Source of the DNA: Planomicrobium sp. CPCC 101110
GTDB lineage: Bacteria; Bacillota; Bacilli; Bacillales_A; Planococcaceae
Assembly (NCBI RefSeq): GCF_007859395.1
Contig: NZ_VOHD01000011.1
Coordinates: forward strand, 124,001 to 188,000
Length of the DNA stretch: 64,000 nucleotides
Direction of reading: 5' to 3'
Of this stretch, positions 20,269 through 29,763 are shown piece by piece. The notes beneath the pieces were generated by a model that was not told the origin of the DNA, did not search any database, and saw only the letters and a list, made by a program, of their open reading frames with translations. How positions within the stretch are numbered: position 1 is the stretch's first letter; the number at the start of each line of letters is the position of its first letter. The position numbers and the translations under genes are program-made.

Positions 20269-21324
20269 CTATTTTTTCGATCTGTATAATGGAAAGAATC
20301 CGCTATCTTCTGTGATGTCATTTTCCAAAACCAGCATATGATAGTAATTCGGATTGTGGATTTTTTTGCCGATACAAAACTGGAGCGGTTCGGATGATGA
20401 AAATGATTTCTTGAATCTGAAGAGGCTGTCGCCATCACCGGAATAGCCGCCGCCTAGATGAAATCTCTGCATGCCATTTTCTTCTCCCCATTTGGCAACT
20501 TCATAGAGAAGCACATTATTTGCACCAAGATGTTGATATTCTCTTGCTGATCCTGACAAGTGATAATGCATGAAATTCCCTTTCGTTAAGATTAATGTGG
20601 AAGAAATCATTTGACCTTCCAAGAAAGCTCCGAAAAGATGAAGGTCAGGACCGAACAGCTTAATGGTCTCCTTGAAATACTCTTCTGTAAAGTAGTAAAA
20701 GCCGGAAGCCCGATTCCGGTCCATTGTGGCGTAATACATGGATAAAAATTCCCCTAAATAACTTCCTATATCCACTTTCTTTACTTCAACATCGTTTTTC
20801 AAAGCTTTGCGGATCATATTGCGGTTTTTTCCGGGAAGTCTATCTAGCAGATTGCCTTCCTGTTGCAAGTTGATTTCTATAGTATGGCTGAGGGGAACGA
20901 TTTCCATTTCCTCTTCAAACCCCCTATGGTTGCTCAGCAGCGGATGAAATCTTACAAATTCGGAAACAATGCAATGGGTACTGCAATACTCGTTGAAAGC
21001 TTCCCTGAATTCCGATATCAGGCATTTCCTATTGCAATAGACTTCCATCAATGGGCCGCCATATCCGTAAGGAGTAGTAATATCATACAATTCCACATTT
21101 GTTTTCGCTGTGACTTTTCTTTTTACTGCGGGGTAAGCGATTTTGCCATTTTCGCTTTCAAAGAGAAACAGGAGCGCTTCTCCGTCATCCAGGGATAAGG
21201 AACTCATGATATATTCAAAATAAAAATAAATGTCTTTGTCTGAAAAACCATCTATGATGCTGTTCCAATGAGCTGAATCTTTGGCGTCCATAATCATCAG
21301 CAAACTCTTTTCCTGTTTCTGCAT
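20269..21324 (-). CDS. FemAB/GNAT-fold acyl- or aminoacyltransferase
   Basis: A 351-residue cytoplasmic protein. The C-terminal half carries the FemAB/BioF2-like acetyltransferase pattern: LPGKNRNMIRKALKN, YYATMDRNRASGFYYFTEEYF, and LSGSAREYQHLGANNVLLYEVAKWGEENG followed by FHLGGGYSGDGDSLFRFKKSF. In FemX/FemA relatives this fold adds amino acids to lipid II; in others it adds acyl groups to lipids or polysaccharides. The exact acceptor is unknown. The start ATG 21324 is preceded by GGGGGGATG; an in-frame start at 21399 is upstream of that site. Confidence 0.8.
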   Translation of the reverse strand: MQKQEKSLLMIMDAKDSAHWNSIIDGFSDKDIYFYFEYIMSSLSLDDGEALLFLFESENGKIAYPAVKRKVTAKTNVELYDITTPYGYGGPLMEVYCNRKCLISEFREAFNEYCSTHCIVSEFVRFHPLLSNHRGFEEEMEIVPLSHTIEINLQQEGNLLDRLPGKNRNMIRKALKNDVEVKKVDIGSYLGEFLSMYYATMDRNRASGFYYFTEEYFKETIKLFGPDLHLFGAFLEGQMISSTLILTKGNFMHYHLSGSAREYQHLGANNVLLYEVAKWGEENGMQRFHLGGGYSGDGDSLFRFKKSFSSSEPLQFCIGKKIHNPNYYHMLVLENDITEDSGFFPLYRSKK

Positions 21325-21780
21325 GTTGCATCCCCCCATTTTTTGAAGAATTTTCAGATCTACTATGCCTGAAAAAACCATGTGTTCACCTTTGTCCAAA
21401 ACAATACATGGGGAAAATGAAAATCAGGTGAAAATCAATAACAGAAAGATATATTTGCGTACTAGGCAGGAGAAGATGGAAGCAGCCGAAGGCGTCCTGC
21501 GTTTGATGCAGAAAACGGCTAACTCTTTTGGGGATTAGCGGATTTTCCATAACTTATTTATCTTGCGTTTTACTCCATACGATAAGGGATTGAAATCTGC
21601 CGATCCATAGCATTTGAGTTGTTGCTGGCCCTTCTGCGGCATGGGATATGAAATTCTGTAAACTGCTCATCAAAAAGGGGGGTCCGGATATTCTCGATAA
21701 TTTCTCGACAGTTTCTTCCTATAATCAAAAGAAAATTCACTGATGCGTAAAGGAGAAATAGTTTGGCGAGGTGAACCGAA
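21325..21780. other. Intergenic region upstream of copB
   Basis: About 455 bases between divergent genes. A TATAAT at 21720-21725 is a candidate -10 for copB, without a clear -35. A 20-codon frame near 21476 has a GGAGAAG site but is too short to support. No CopY- or CueR-type operator was recognised. Confidence 0.35.
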
Positions 21781-23874
21781 ATGGCAAAGCATGATAGGAA
21801 TCCTCTTCCACATGGACAGAGGCATTCCATGGAACATGAACACCATCGGGAAACACGGCATAACAATGAATCCACTATTCAGCCGGAGCAGACACATTCA
21901 AAACACGGGAATCAGGGCCATCACGCTCATTCAGCGCACGGCAGTATGGTGGCGGATTTCAAGAAACGGTTTTATGTATCTTTGATTTTGACCATACCCA
22001 TTCTGGCTTTGTCGCCGATGATTCAGCATTTTCTTGGAGTCGACTGGCGTTTTGGGAACGACCTGTACCTATTATTCGGTTTGTCATCCATTGTCTTTTT
22101 CTATGGCGGCTGGCCATTTTTGACCGGCGGAATCAGCGAGCTGAAAGAGAAGAATCCAGGTATGATGACTTTGATTGCGTTAGCCATCACCATTGCTTAC
22201 AGCTATAGTACACTGGTGGTCTTCGGCTGGGGCGGCAATCAGCTGTACTGGGAACTTGCCACGCTGGTCGTCATCATGCTCCTCGGGCATTGGATTGAGA
22301 TGCGCTCCATTATGGGAGCCTCTAATGCCTTGGAGCAATTGGTGAAGTTGATGCCAAGCGAAGCGCACAAGCTGGATGATCGGGATGAAGTGCAGGACGT
22401 GCCTTTATCTGAGATCAAGAACCGGGATCGGGTTCTCATCAAGCCCGGCGAAAAGATTCCGGTCGACGGTTTGATAATAGAAGGGAAGTCGACGATTGAC
22501 GAATCCATGTTGACAGGTGAGTCCATACCTGTCGATAAATCGGTGGGTGATAACGCAATAGGCGGCTCGGTGAACAAGGAAGGCTCCCTGATCATGGAAG
22601 TGGAGAAGACAGGAGAAGCCTCTTATTTGTCCCAAGTGATCAAAATGGTCAAAGAAGCGCAGGAATCCAAATCGAGAACACAGGATTTGACGAATCGCGC
22701 GGCCAAATGGTTATTCTACTTGGCTTTGATTTCCGGTTCCGCCACTCTTTCGGTTTGGCTGCTGCTTGGTTATCCAGCTGACATTGCGATTGAACGGATG
22801 GTAACGGTAATGGTCATTGCGTGTCCGCATGCTCTCGGCTTAGCTGCACCGCTTGTTGTGGCGGTATCAACATCCATTTCTGCCAAAAAAGGGCTTCTGA
22901 TCCGGAACCGGGCAGATTTTGAAGGAGCCCGGAATCTGGATGCCGTAGTGTTTGATAAAACCGGCACGTTGACTCAAGGAAAGTTTGGCGTCACGGATAT
23001 TGTTCCGGCTGAAAGTTACAGCAGTGATGCAATCCTGGAATTGGCGGCGGCTATCGAACAGAATTCGGAGCATCCGATTGCCAAGGGCGTTGTAGATTCC
23101 GCCAAAGAAAAAGGGCTTAGCATCAGGAAAGTGAGCGGCTTCGAATCGATGGCCGGAAAAGGCATCCAAGGGCAGGTGGACGGGAAGACAGTGAATGTTG
23201 TCAGTCCCGGCTTTATGGAAGGGAACAAGCTCGGTTATGACCAACAGCAATTCAATGAATTGTCAAAAGAAGGGAAAACAGTCGTCTTTGTTCTTGTGGA
23301 AGGCCAGCTCGCGGGGATGGTTGCTTTGGCTGATATCGTGCGTGACTCAGCCAAGGAGGCGGTGGCAACCTTGAAGGCAAAAGGCATCCATTCAATCATG
23401 CTTACAGGAGATAATGAAAAAGTGGCTAACTGGGTAGCACGCGAAGTCGGAATCAGTGAAGTATATGCGGAAGTATTGCCCAATGAGAAAGCACGCCAAA
23501 TCCGGAAAATACAAAGCACAGGACGGAGAGTGGCGATGACGGGGGATGGCGTGAATGATGCGCCGGCTCTGGCGACAGCCGACCTTGGGATAGCCATCGG
23601 AGCGGGGACGGATGTGGCAATGGAGACCGCTGATGTGGTGCTTGTCAGAAGCAACCCGAATGATGTGGTTTCATTGATCGACCTTTCGAAAAAGACCTAC
23701 CGGAAACTGGTGCAAAACTTATGGTGGGCTACCGGTTATAATATTTTCGCGATTCCCTTGGCTGCGGGTGTCCTGGCTCCTTGGAATGTGGTGATAAGTC
23801 CGGCGGTTGGCGCTGTTTTCATGAGCTTGAGTACGGTAATTGTAGCGATAAATGCGAAGCTGTTAAAAGCGTAA
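21781..23874 (+). CDS. copB: Copper-translocating P-type ATPase, CopB type
   Basis: A 697-residue P1B-type ATPase that exports copper ions. The N-terminus (residues 1-55) is very rich in His, typical of CopB, and has no CxxC metal-binding domain. The transmembrane ion motif is CPH (Cys348-Pro-His), not CPC. The actuator loop has STIDESMLTGESIPV; phosphorylation is at Asp392 in DKTGTLT; the ATP-binding domain contains SEHPIAKG and GDGVNDAPAL. CPH enzymes of this group are linked to Cu2+ or Cu+ export and detoxification. No CopZ chaperone or CopY regulator is adjacent. Confidence 0.95.
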   Translation: MAKHDRNPLPHGQRHSMEHEHHRETRHNNESTIQPEQTHSKHGNQGHHAHSAHGSMVADFKKRFYVSLILTIPILALSPMIQHFLGVDWRFGNDLYLLFGLSSIVFFYGGWPFLTGGISELKEKNPGMMTLIALAITIAYSYSTLVVFGWGGNQLYWELATLVVIMLLGHWIEMRSIMGASNALEQLVKLMPSEAHKLDDRDEVQDVPLSEIKNRDRVLIKPGEKIPVDGLIIEGKSTIDESMLTGESIPVDKSVGDNAIGGSVNKEGSLIMEVEKTGEASYLSQVIKMVKEAQESKSRTQDLTNRAAKWLFYLALISGSATLSVWLLLGYPADIAIERMVTVMVIACPHALGLAAPLVVAVSTSISAKKGLLIRNRADFEGARNLDAVVFDKTGTLTQGKFGVTDIVPAESYSSDAILELAAAIEQNSEHPIAKGVVDSAKEKGLSIRKVSGFESMAGKGIQGQVDGKTVNVVSPGFMEGNKLGYDQQQFNELSKEGKTVVFVLVEGQLAGMVALADIVRDSAKEAVATLKAKGIHSIMLTGDNEKVANWVAREVGISEVYAEVLPNEKARQIRKIQSTGRRVAMTGDGVNDAPALATADLGIAIGAGTDVAMETADVVLVRSNPNDVVSLIDLSKKTYRKLVQNLWWATGYNIFAIPLAAGVLAPWNVVISPAVGAVFMSLSTVIVAINAKLLKA

Positions 23875-24290
23875 ATCATTCAATGGACTTTTATGGGCAT
23901 GGAGAAGAGATATTGAGAATCTTCGGGACTGCTGCTGCGGTTCTCACTGGAAAATTAGAATCGTGAGTGGGAATCCCTGCCGGACACAAGCCATATTTCG
24001 CTGAACCGGGAAATAGCCATAAATCCGCCACATATAAAAAGAGCTGCCAAATTTTGATTTTACTATAGAAGTAAAATGAACAGAGTTTGGATTTCAGTCT
24101 TGTTTCCCGGGAGAGTGAAAGAGGTTGAACAGGATACAAACAGGGGGTTGCCGGGATAAAGGCAATTTGCAATATAGAAAGGAGAAAACATGCCCTAAAA
24201 GCATTTTTCTCCTTTTTATTTATACTGGGACTCTTCGGCAGAAAAGGATATTGGACAAATATGAAAAAAATTTAGCGGTTAAACCACTTT
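23875..24290. other. Intergenic region after copB
   Basis: About 415 bases with no supported gene. It contains a hairpin terminator at 24178-24217. Confidence 0.4.
24178..24217 (+). terminator. Terminator between copB and the nik-like operon
   Basis: AAAGGAGAAAACATGC pairs with GCATTTTTCTCCTTT around a 7-base loop, followed by T-rich sequence. It is about 300 bases after the copB stop. Confidence 0.65.
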
Positions 24291-24293
24291 CTT

Positions 24294-24416
24294 AATTCAA
24301 CCCCTCGCTCTTGATGCGGAATTGGTTGCAGCTCATCCCGATGATTTATTCTCATTGGAAGAATCCGTTTATCCCCAATTGATATTTAGAAATACCATTA
24401 TAGCGAGGGTTGAATT
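24294..24416. repeat. Inverted repeat upstream of the nik-like promoter
   Basis: AATTCAACCCCTCGCT (24294-24309) is repeated in inverse as AGCGAGGGTTGAATT (24402-24416), with one base difference in the C-run and a 92-base spacer. It may be a remnant of a small mobile element or a long hairpin. It ends 22 bases before the -35 of nikA. Confidence 0.5.
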
Positions 24417-24438
24417 GCGGAATCGACTGAAATATGGG

Positions 24439-24496
24439 TTGACAAAAAGACGCTGTATCATTATAGTTACGATAGCGACATTGAGAATCATTATCA
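24439..24496 (+). promoter_or_regulatory. nik-like operon promoter with Zur-like and Fur-like boxes
   Basis: TTGACA (24439-24444), exactly 17 bases, then TATAGT (24462-24467). ATCATTATAGTTACGAT at 24457-24473 overlaps the -10 and resembles the Bacillus Zur box (half-sites ATCGTAAT-N-ATTACGAT; 13 of 16 half-site positions by eye). TGAGAATCATTATCA at 24482-24496 matches the 7-1-7 Fur consensus TGATAATNATTATCA with one mismatch. Both assignments rest on consensus matching. Either repressor bound here would block initiation. Confidence 0.65.
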
Positions 24497-24527
24497 ACAG
24501 TTTGGAATAGAGAGGAATAAATTAAAC

Positions 24528-26150
24528 ATGCAAAAAGTCAAAAGCAAGAAGAGTATATTGCTAGCATCTGTCACATCGATCTTTCTTTTGTTAACGGGAT
24601 GTTCCAACGATAATGCTGCTTCCCAATCCACCGAAGGCACGGAAGAAAATACAAATTCAATCACTTTATCCTGGCCAAGAGACATCGGATCCATGAACCC
24701 CCATGTCTATAATCCATCGCAGTTGATTGCCCAATCCATGATCTATGAACCTCTAGTAAGCTATGAGGATGGGGGAAAAATCAAGCCGCACCTTGCGGAA
24801 TCCTGGTCGGTTTCAGAAGATGGCCTTGAGTATACCTTCAAGCTTCGTGAAGGGGTCAAGTTTACAGACGGCTCCTCCTTCAATGCTGAAATTGTGAAAA
24901 AGAATTTTGATGCTGTAATGAAAAACAAAAGCTCACACAGTTGGCTTGGCGTCATCAATGTTCTTGAAAAGACAGAGGTCGTTGACGAGCTGACCTTCAA
25001 GCTGACTTTATCGGAACCTTACTATCCTGCCATTCAGGATCTAGCTTTAGTCCGCCCGGTTCGATTCTTAGGGGAGTCCGGATTTCCGGAAGATGGCGAT
25101 ACTTCAAAAGGAATCACGGAACCTGTAGGTACAGGGCCATGGGTATTGGAAGATTATAAAAAAGACGAATATGCGACATTCACACGCAACCCGGATTATT
25201 GGGGAGAAAGCCCGGAATTAGAGAAAGTCACCATCAAAATCATTCCGGATGCCGAAACGCGGGTTTTGGCTTTTGAAAAAGGCGAACTGGATCTGATCTA
25301 TGGAGAAGGCGCTATCAGCATGGATTCCTTCAATTACTTGAAAGAAACCGGGGATTATCAGACAGATTTATCGGAGCCGGTTGGAACAAGAACTTTGCTG
25401 TTGAATTCAACAAATGAAAAATTAGCTGATTTGAATGTGCGCTTGGCGCTGCAGCATGGTTTTGACAAAGCGGCAATGGTAGAAGGCATCACACTGGGGC
25501 TTGAAGAGAAAGCGGACAATATTTTATCCACAAACTTCCCGTATACTGATATCGAAGTAGAGCCTTTCGATTACAATGTAGAAAAAGCTGCGGCATACCT
25601 GGAAGAGGCGGGATGGAATCTTCCTTCCGGCAAAGCGGTAAGGGAAAAAGATGGCCAGCCGCTGGAACTGGAATTGATGTATGACAAAACTGACCCTATC
25701 CAAAAAGCAATGTCAGAAACGCTTCAAGCGGAATGGTCTGCAATCGGTGTTAAGCTGAACCTGAAGGGTGAAGAATTGACAACTCAAATCGAACGCCGGA
25801 AAGCCGGACAATTCGACCTCGATTTCTGGTACAACTTTGGCGCGCCATATGACCCGCATTCATTCATCAATGTGGTAGCCGAAAAAGGATGGGGCGTTTC
25901 GGAAGCCCATTCCAACTTGCCGATGAAAGCGGAATTGGATCAGCAAGTCCAAGAAGCACTCGCTTCTACGGACGAGAAAGAGCGTCAGCAGCTTTATGGC
26001 TCTATTTTGAATACCCTGCAAGAGCAGTCGGTTTTCTTGCCGATTTCTTATATAAAGAAGACCGTTGTTTACCAGAACGATGTGAAAGAATTTATCTTCC
26101 CGGCGAATCGGGATGAGCAGCCTTTCAATGAGATTGAAAAAAGCCAGTAA
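24528..26150 (+). CDS. nikA: Nickel/metallophore ABC transporter substrate-binding lipoprotein (NikA/CntA-like)
   Basis: A 540-residue family-5 extracellular solute-binding protein. A lipoprotein signal peptide ends in LLTGC (Cys about residue 25), followed by a Ser/Thr/Glu linker. The NikA-type signature MNPHVYNPSQLIAQSMIYEPLVSYE is followed by GTGPWVLEDYKKDEYATFTRNPDYWG. The best-known relatives are E. coli NikA (Ni-histidine) and staphylococcal CntA (metal-staphylopine). Which ligand this one binds cannot be decided by eye. It heads a five-gene operon with complete permease and ATPase pairs. No metallophore biosynthesis genes (cntKLM-like) are in the window. Confidence 0.9.
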   Translation: MQKVKSKKSILLASVTSIFLLLTGCSNDNAASQSTEGTEENTNSITLSWPRDIGSMNPHVYNPSQLIAQSMIYEPLVSYEDGGKIKPHLAESWSVSEDGLEYTFKLREGVKFTDGSSFNAEIVKKNFDAVMKNKSSHSWLGVINVLEKTEVVDELTFKLTLSEPYYPAIQDLALVRPVRFLGESGFPEDGDTSKGITEPVGTGPWVLEDYKKDEYATFTRNPDYWGESPELEKVTIKIIPDAETRVLAFEKGELDLIYGEGAISMDSFNYLKETGDYQTDLSEPVGTRTLLLNSTNEKLADLNVRLALQHGFDKAAMVEGITLGLEEKADNILSTNFPYTDIEVEPFDYNVEKAAAYLEEAGWNLPSGKAVREKDGQPLELELMYDKTDPIQKAMSETLQAEWSAIGVKLNLKGEELTTQIERRKAGQFDLDFWYNFGAPYDPHSFINVVAEKGWGVSEAHSNLPMKAELDQQVQEALASTDEKERQQLYGSILNTLQEQSVFLPISYIKKTVVYQNDVKEFIFPANRDEQPFNEIEKSQ

Positions 26151-26169
26151 ATAACAGGGAGTGCAAGGC

Positions 26170-27114
26170 ATGGTTATCTATCTGACAAAACGGCTCCTCG
26201 CCGTCATTCCCATTATACTTTTTGCCATTTTCCTGATGTTTCTGCTTATACGCCTCTCGCCGGTTGATCCGGCTGAAGCATATCTGGCCGCAGCCAATAT
26301 ACATCCTACTGAGGAACTTTTGGCTGAGAAAAGGCAGGAATTCGGTCTGGACCAGCCGTTGATCGTGCAATATTTCCAGACGGTCAAAAAAATCGTCCTT
26401 CTGGATTTTGGCAATTCTTATGTGACGAACTCGCCTGTCTGGCAGGAGGTTGCGGCTAGAATGCCCGCAACCATACAGCTTGCTGTCAGCAGTATTCTTC
26501 TTTCCATTATAGTCAGTATTCCGCTTGGATTTTTGTCAGCGGTATATAAGAACAGCCTAATTGATCATTTTAGCAGGCTTCTTTCTTATCTAGGCGCTTC
26601 TGTTCCACAGTTTTGGCTCGGCTATATCCTGATTTTCTTCTTTTCGGTAAAACTGGATCTTTTCCCGGTAGAAGGCAGGGGGACTTGGCAGCATTTCGTG
26701 TTGCCAAGCTTAACGCTTTCCTTGGCATTGATCGCGATTTACACCCGGTTGCTTCGTGCGAGTGTATTGGAAGAACTGGAAGAGGTTTACGTGTTGTACG
26801 CAAGAACACGGGGGGTTAAAGAAAAAGCCATAATGGTGAAGCATGTGCTGAGAATAGCGATTTCTCCCATGCTGACAGGGTTGGGCATGAACTTGGGGAA
26901 GCTTCTCACCGGCACCATTATTGTTGAACAGGTCTTTTCATGGCCGGGATTCGGGCGGTTTTTTATAGAAGCGATTTTCAATCGGGACATTCCTGTGATT
27001 CAAAGTTATGTCGTTCTCGCGGCCTGCCTGTTCATTGTCTGCAACCTTATCGTTGATATTGTGCAATTGTACTTGGATCCGCGTATTTCATGGAAGGGAA
27101 GGACCGAATATTGA
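26170..27114 (+). CDS. nikB: Nickel/metallophore ABC transporter permease, subunit B
   Basis: A 314-residue permease of the DppB/OppB family, the same length as E. coli NikB. It has six predicted membrane segments, the N-terminal RLLAVIPIILFAIFLMFLLIRLSP segment and the cytoplasmic EAA-like loop (ARTRGVKEKAIMVKHVLRIAISPM). ATG 26170 follows CAGGGAG; a GTG at 26161 overlaps that binding site. It lies 19 bases after nikA and its end overlaps the nikC start. Confidence 0.93.
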   Translation: MVIYLTKRLLAVIPIILFAIFLMFLLIRLSPVDPAEAYLAAANIHPTEELLAEKRQEFGLDQPLIVQYFQTVKKIVLLDFGNSYVTNSPVWQEVAARMPATIQLAVSSILLSIIVSIPLGFLSAVYKNSLIDHFSRLLSYLGASVPQFWLGYILIFFFSVKLDLFPVEGRGTWQHFVLPSLTLSLALIAIYTRLLRASVLEELEEVYVLYARTRGVKEKAIMVKHVLRIAISPMLTGLGMNLGKLLTGTIIVEQVFSWPGFGRFFIEAIFNRDIPVIQSYVVLAACLFIVCNLIVDIVQLYLDPRISWKGRTEY

Positions 27115-27944
27115 TTTCTAGCATACGAAATGGCACTAAAAGCAAGTGGGCGATCGTCATTTGCTCAGTCATCTTGCTTGTTTTTTTCCTGGTCAGTATT
27201 CTGGCCCCATGGATTGCCCCCCATGATCCCATCCAAGTGAATCTGGCATTGAAACTGTCGCCGCCTTCATGGGAATACCCGTTGGGAACGGATCATCTGG
27301 GGCGCTGCAATCTGTCGCGCCTGTTATACGGAGCCCGAATTTCCCTAGGTTTTGCATCATTGATTTTTGTTGCTTCCTTAGGGGTCGGATTGCTGGTCGG
27401 AACGATTGCAGGATATAGAGGCGGTTGGATCGATCTCTTCCTGATGCGGTTTTGCGATGGAGTCATGGCGTTCCCGAATCTGGTACTGGTCCTTGGCATC
27501 GTCGGTTTGTTGGGTCCTGGACTATGGCAGGTCGTGTTGGCGTTAATGATGGTCCAGTGGGTATATTACGCGCGAATGATCCGCGGCATGGTGGTCAGTA
27601 TGAAAGAACAGAATTTCATTACAGCTGCGCGGATAAGCGGATCGTCGACCGGGAAAATCATCAGGCGCCATATGATTCCAAATGTGCTTCCGCCGATCAT
27701 GGTAATGGGAACACTTGAAATGGGATGGGCGATCATGGACATTTCGGCCCTGTCGTTTCTTGGGCTTGGAATACAGCCGCCTACTCCAGAATGGGGAACT
27801 ATGATACAGGAAGGCAAGAACTTCATACGGAACCAACCTGAGTTGATGCTTTACCCGGGCTTGATGATTTTGTTTGTCGTTATTTCTTTTAATGTGTTGG
27901 GTGAGTCGCTATCAGAACGATATGGTGTGAAGAGACGTTATTGA
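27111..27944 (+). CDS. nikC: Nickel/metallophore ABC transporter permease, subunit C
   Basis: A DppC/OppC-family permease of 277 residues (from TTG 27111) with an N-terminal segment plus five membrane spans. The motif HPLGTDHLGR-like PLGTDHLGRCNLSRLLYGARISLG and the EAA loop AARISGSSTGKIIRRHMIPNVLPP are present. TTG 27111, overlapping the nikB stop, has AAGGGAAGGA just upstream; ATG 27090 is the alternative in-frame start but lacks a binding site. It forms the heterodimeric channel with NikB. Confidence 0.93.
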   Translation: MISSIRNGTKSKWAIVICSVILLVFFLVSILAPWIAPHDPIQVNLALKLSPPSWEYPLGTDHLGRCNLSRLLYGARISLGFASLIFVASLGVGLLVGTIAGYRGGWIDLFLMRFCDGVMAFPNLVLVLGIVGLLGPGLWQVVLALMMVQWVYYARMIRGMVVSMKEQNFITAARISGSSTGKIIRRHMIPNVLPPIMVMGTLEMGWAIMDISALSFLGLGIQPPTPEWGTMIQEGKNFIRNQPELMLYPGLMILFVVISFNVLGESLSERYGVKRRY

Positions 27945-27960
27945 AAGGGGAAAAACGCAG

Positions 27961-28788
27961 ATGGAAAAACAACAGAATGTTTTGCAGGTCAGCGGACTGA
28001 ATGTCGCTGTCAAATCACAAAAAGGGGTGCTTCCTCTTGTTCAAAATCTTAACTTGGAGCTGAAACCAGGGAAGATTTTGGGGCTTGTCGGAGAGAGCGG
28101 CAGCGGAAAAACCATCACCTGTATGTCTCTTCTTCAACTTTTGAACCAAAAGGCAATGCACATAGAAGGCAGCATCCAGCTGCATGGCCGGGAACTGAAT
28201 GGTTTGAAGGAGAAGGAGATGCGGTGCATTCGAGGGAAAGAAATCGGATTCATCATGCAAAACCCCATGAACGCCTTCACACCAGTTTACACAATCGGAA
28301 ACCAGTTCGTTGAAACGATCCGTATCCACACAGAGCTTACGAAAAAACAAGCCGTCGATTTGGCGATTGCCTCCTTAGAGAAAATGAACTTACAAAACCC
28401 GGCTAAAATTATGAAAATGTATCCTTTTCAGCTGAGCGGCGGCATGCTCCAGCGGGTCATGATTGCAATATCGATGTGTTTGCGCCCTGCGGTCGTCATT
28501 GCGGATGAGCCGACAACAGCTCTTGATGTGGCAACCCAGCTGCAGGTGTTAAAAGAACTGGACCGGCTCCGGACAGAATGCGGGACATCGGTTTTGCTGA
28601 TTTCCCATGACCTAGGAGTGATTTCAGAGCTCGCGGACGAAGTGGCTGTGATGCAAAATGGCCGGATTGTAGAAAAAGCAGACGTTTACCGGCTGTTCGA
28701 TTTTCCGCAGCACGAGTATACTAAAAAGCTGCTGCAGGCAAGGCCTGTCTTGCCAGTGAACGAAGAGCTGAGCAAACTTGTTATATAG
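27961..28788 (+). CDS. nikD: Nickel/metallophore ABC transporter ATPase, subunit D
   Basis: A 275-residue ATPase of the OppD/DppD type. Walker A is GLVGESGSGKT, the Q-loop lies in GFIMQNPMNAFTP, the signature is LSGGMLQRVMIA, Walker B is PAVVIADEPTTALD, and the H-loop is LLISHD. It pairs with the second ATPase NikE and powers import through NikBC. The start ATG has AAAGGGG upstream. Note the signature LSGGM rather than LSGGQ, a common variant in this subfamily. Confidence 0.93.
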   Translation: MEKQQNVLQVSGLNVAVKSQKGVLPLVQNLNLELKPGKILGLVGESGSGKTITCMSLLQLLNQKAMHIEGSIQLHGRELNGLKEKEMRCIRGKEIGFIMQNPMNAFTPVYTIGNQFVETIRIHTELTKKQAVDLAIASLEKMNLQNPAKIMKMYPFQLSGGMLQRVMIAISMCLRPAVVIADEPTTALDVATQLQVLKELDRLRTECGTSVLLISHDLGVISELADEVAVMQNGRIVEKADVYRLFDFPQHEYTKKLLQARPVLPVNEELSKLVI

Positions 28789-28834
28789 ACTCGATAAGTA
28801 TAGGGATGCTTACCAGAAAGAGAGGGAAGAATCC

Positions 28835-29656
28835 ATGAGTTTACTGGAAGTGAAAGAAGTAACACATTCATACGGCTCTTCCCGCTCTTTTTGGCGTTCG
28901 GCAAAAGAAGAACATGTTCTTTCCGATGTTTCCCTTTCGATAGAACAAGGATCTTGTATGGGGCTTCTTGGAACAAGCGGGGCGGGAAAAAGCACATTGG
29001 GAAAAGTGATTTTGGGCTTGGAAAAGCCGCAGAAAGGCAAGGTGATTTTCCAGGGGCAAGATCTTTATACGATGGATGCATTAACCCGTAAACGGATCCG
29101 GAGAGATCTTCAAGTAGTTTTTCAAGACAGCTACTCATCGGTCAATCCTCGGCTGACAGCGGAAAAGATTATTGGAGAACCTCTGGAAAACTACGAGAAG
29201 CTGTCGCCTGCCGAACAAAAACGCACAATTGCCGACTTGCTGGATATGGTAGGGCTGGATGCAGAAGATATGAAAAAGTATCCCCGGCAATTCAGCGGAG
29301 GGCAATTGCAGCGAATCAGCATTGCAAGAGCAATCGCCTTGAAACCGAAAATGATTGTTTTGGATGAGTCTGTCAGCAGCCTCGATATGGTGAACCAAAC
29401 GAATATCTTGAACTTATTGAATGAGTTGAAGTCAGTGTACGGCCTTTCTTACCTTTTCATCACACATGACATCCGGGCAGCGTATTCAATCTCGGATTCT
29501 TTGACAGTCATGGAGAAGGGGAAAATAATAGAAGTCTGCAATGATAAAAACGAGGTGTTCACTTCGCAGCATCCCACTGTAAAGAAATTGGTTGCATCCA
29601 TACTTCCAGAACATCCCCGGAACCGGACAATCTCCAGGGGAAAAAGCCGCGCATAA
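28835..29656 (+). CDS. nikE: Nickel/metallophore ABC transporter ATPase, subunit E
   Basis: A 273-residue OppF/DppF-type ATPase. Walker A is GLLGTSGAGKST, the Q-loop is in VVFQDSYSSVNPR, the signature is FSGGQLQRISIARA, Walker B is KMIVLDESVSSLD, and the H-loop is FITHD. The start ATG 28835 has AGAGGGAAG upstream; an upstream in-frame start at 28778 would overlap nikD and precedes this site. It completes the operon, followed by a strong terminator. Confidence 0.92.
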   Translation: MSLLEVKEVTHSYGSSRSFWRSAKEEHVLSDVSLSIEQGSCMGLLGTSGAGKSTLGKVILGLEKPQKGKVIFQGQDLYTMDALTRKRIRRDLQVVFQDSYSSVNPRLTAEKIIGEPLENYEKLSPAEQKRTIADLLDMVGLDAEDMKKYPRQFSGGQLQRISIARAIALKPKMIVLDESVSSLDMVNQTNILNLLNELKSVYGLSYLFITHDIRAAYSISDSLTVMEKGKIIEVCNDKNEVFTSQHPTVKKLVASILPEHPRNRTISRGKSRA

Positions 29657-29703
29657 AAGCATTATCAAACAGGCCGGTTCAAATAATGGCCGGAATCATA
29701 ACC

Positions 29704-29749
29704 CCCCCTGGAAGGACCGGCATGCCGGTGTGTCTTCCAGGGGGTTTTT
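29704..29749 (+). terminator. Terminator of the nik-like operon
   Basis: CCCCCTGGAAG (29704-29714) pairs with CTTCCAGGGGG (29734-29744), with an inner ACCGGCATGCCGGT palindrome, then TTTTT. Confidence 0.88.
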
Positions 29750-29763
29750 AGATTCAGCTGGAA

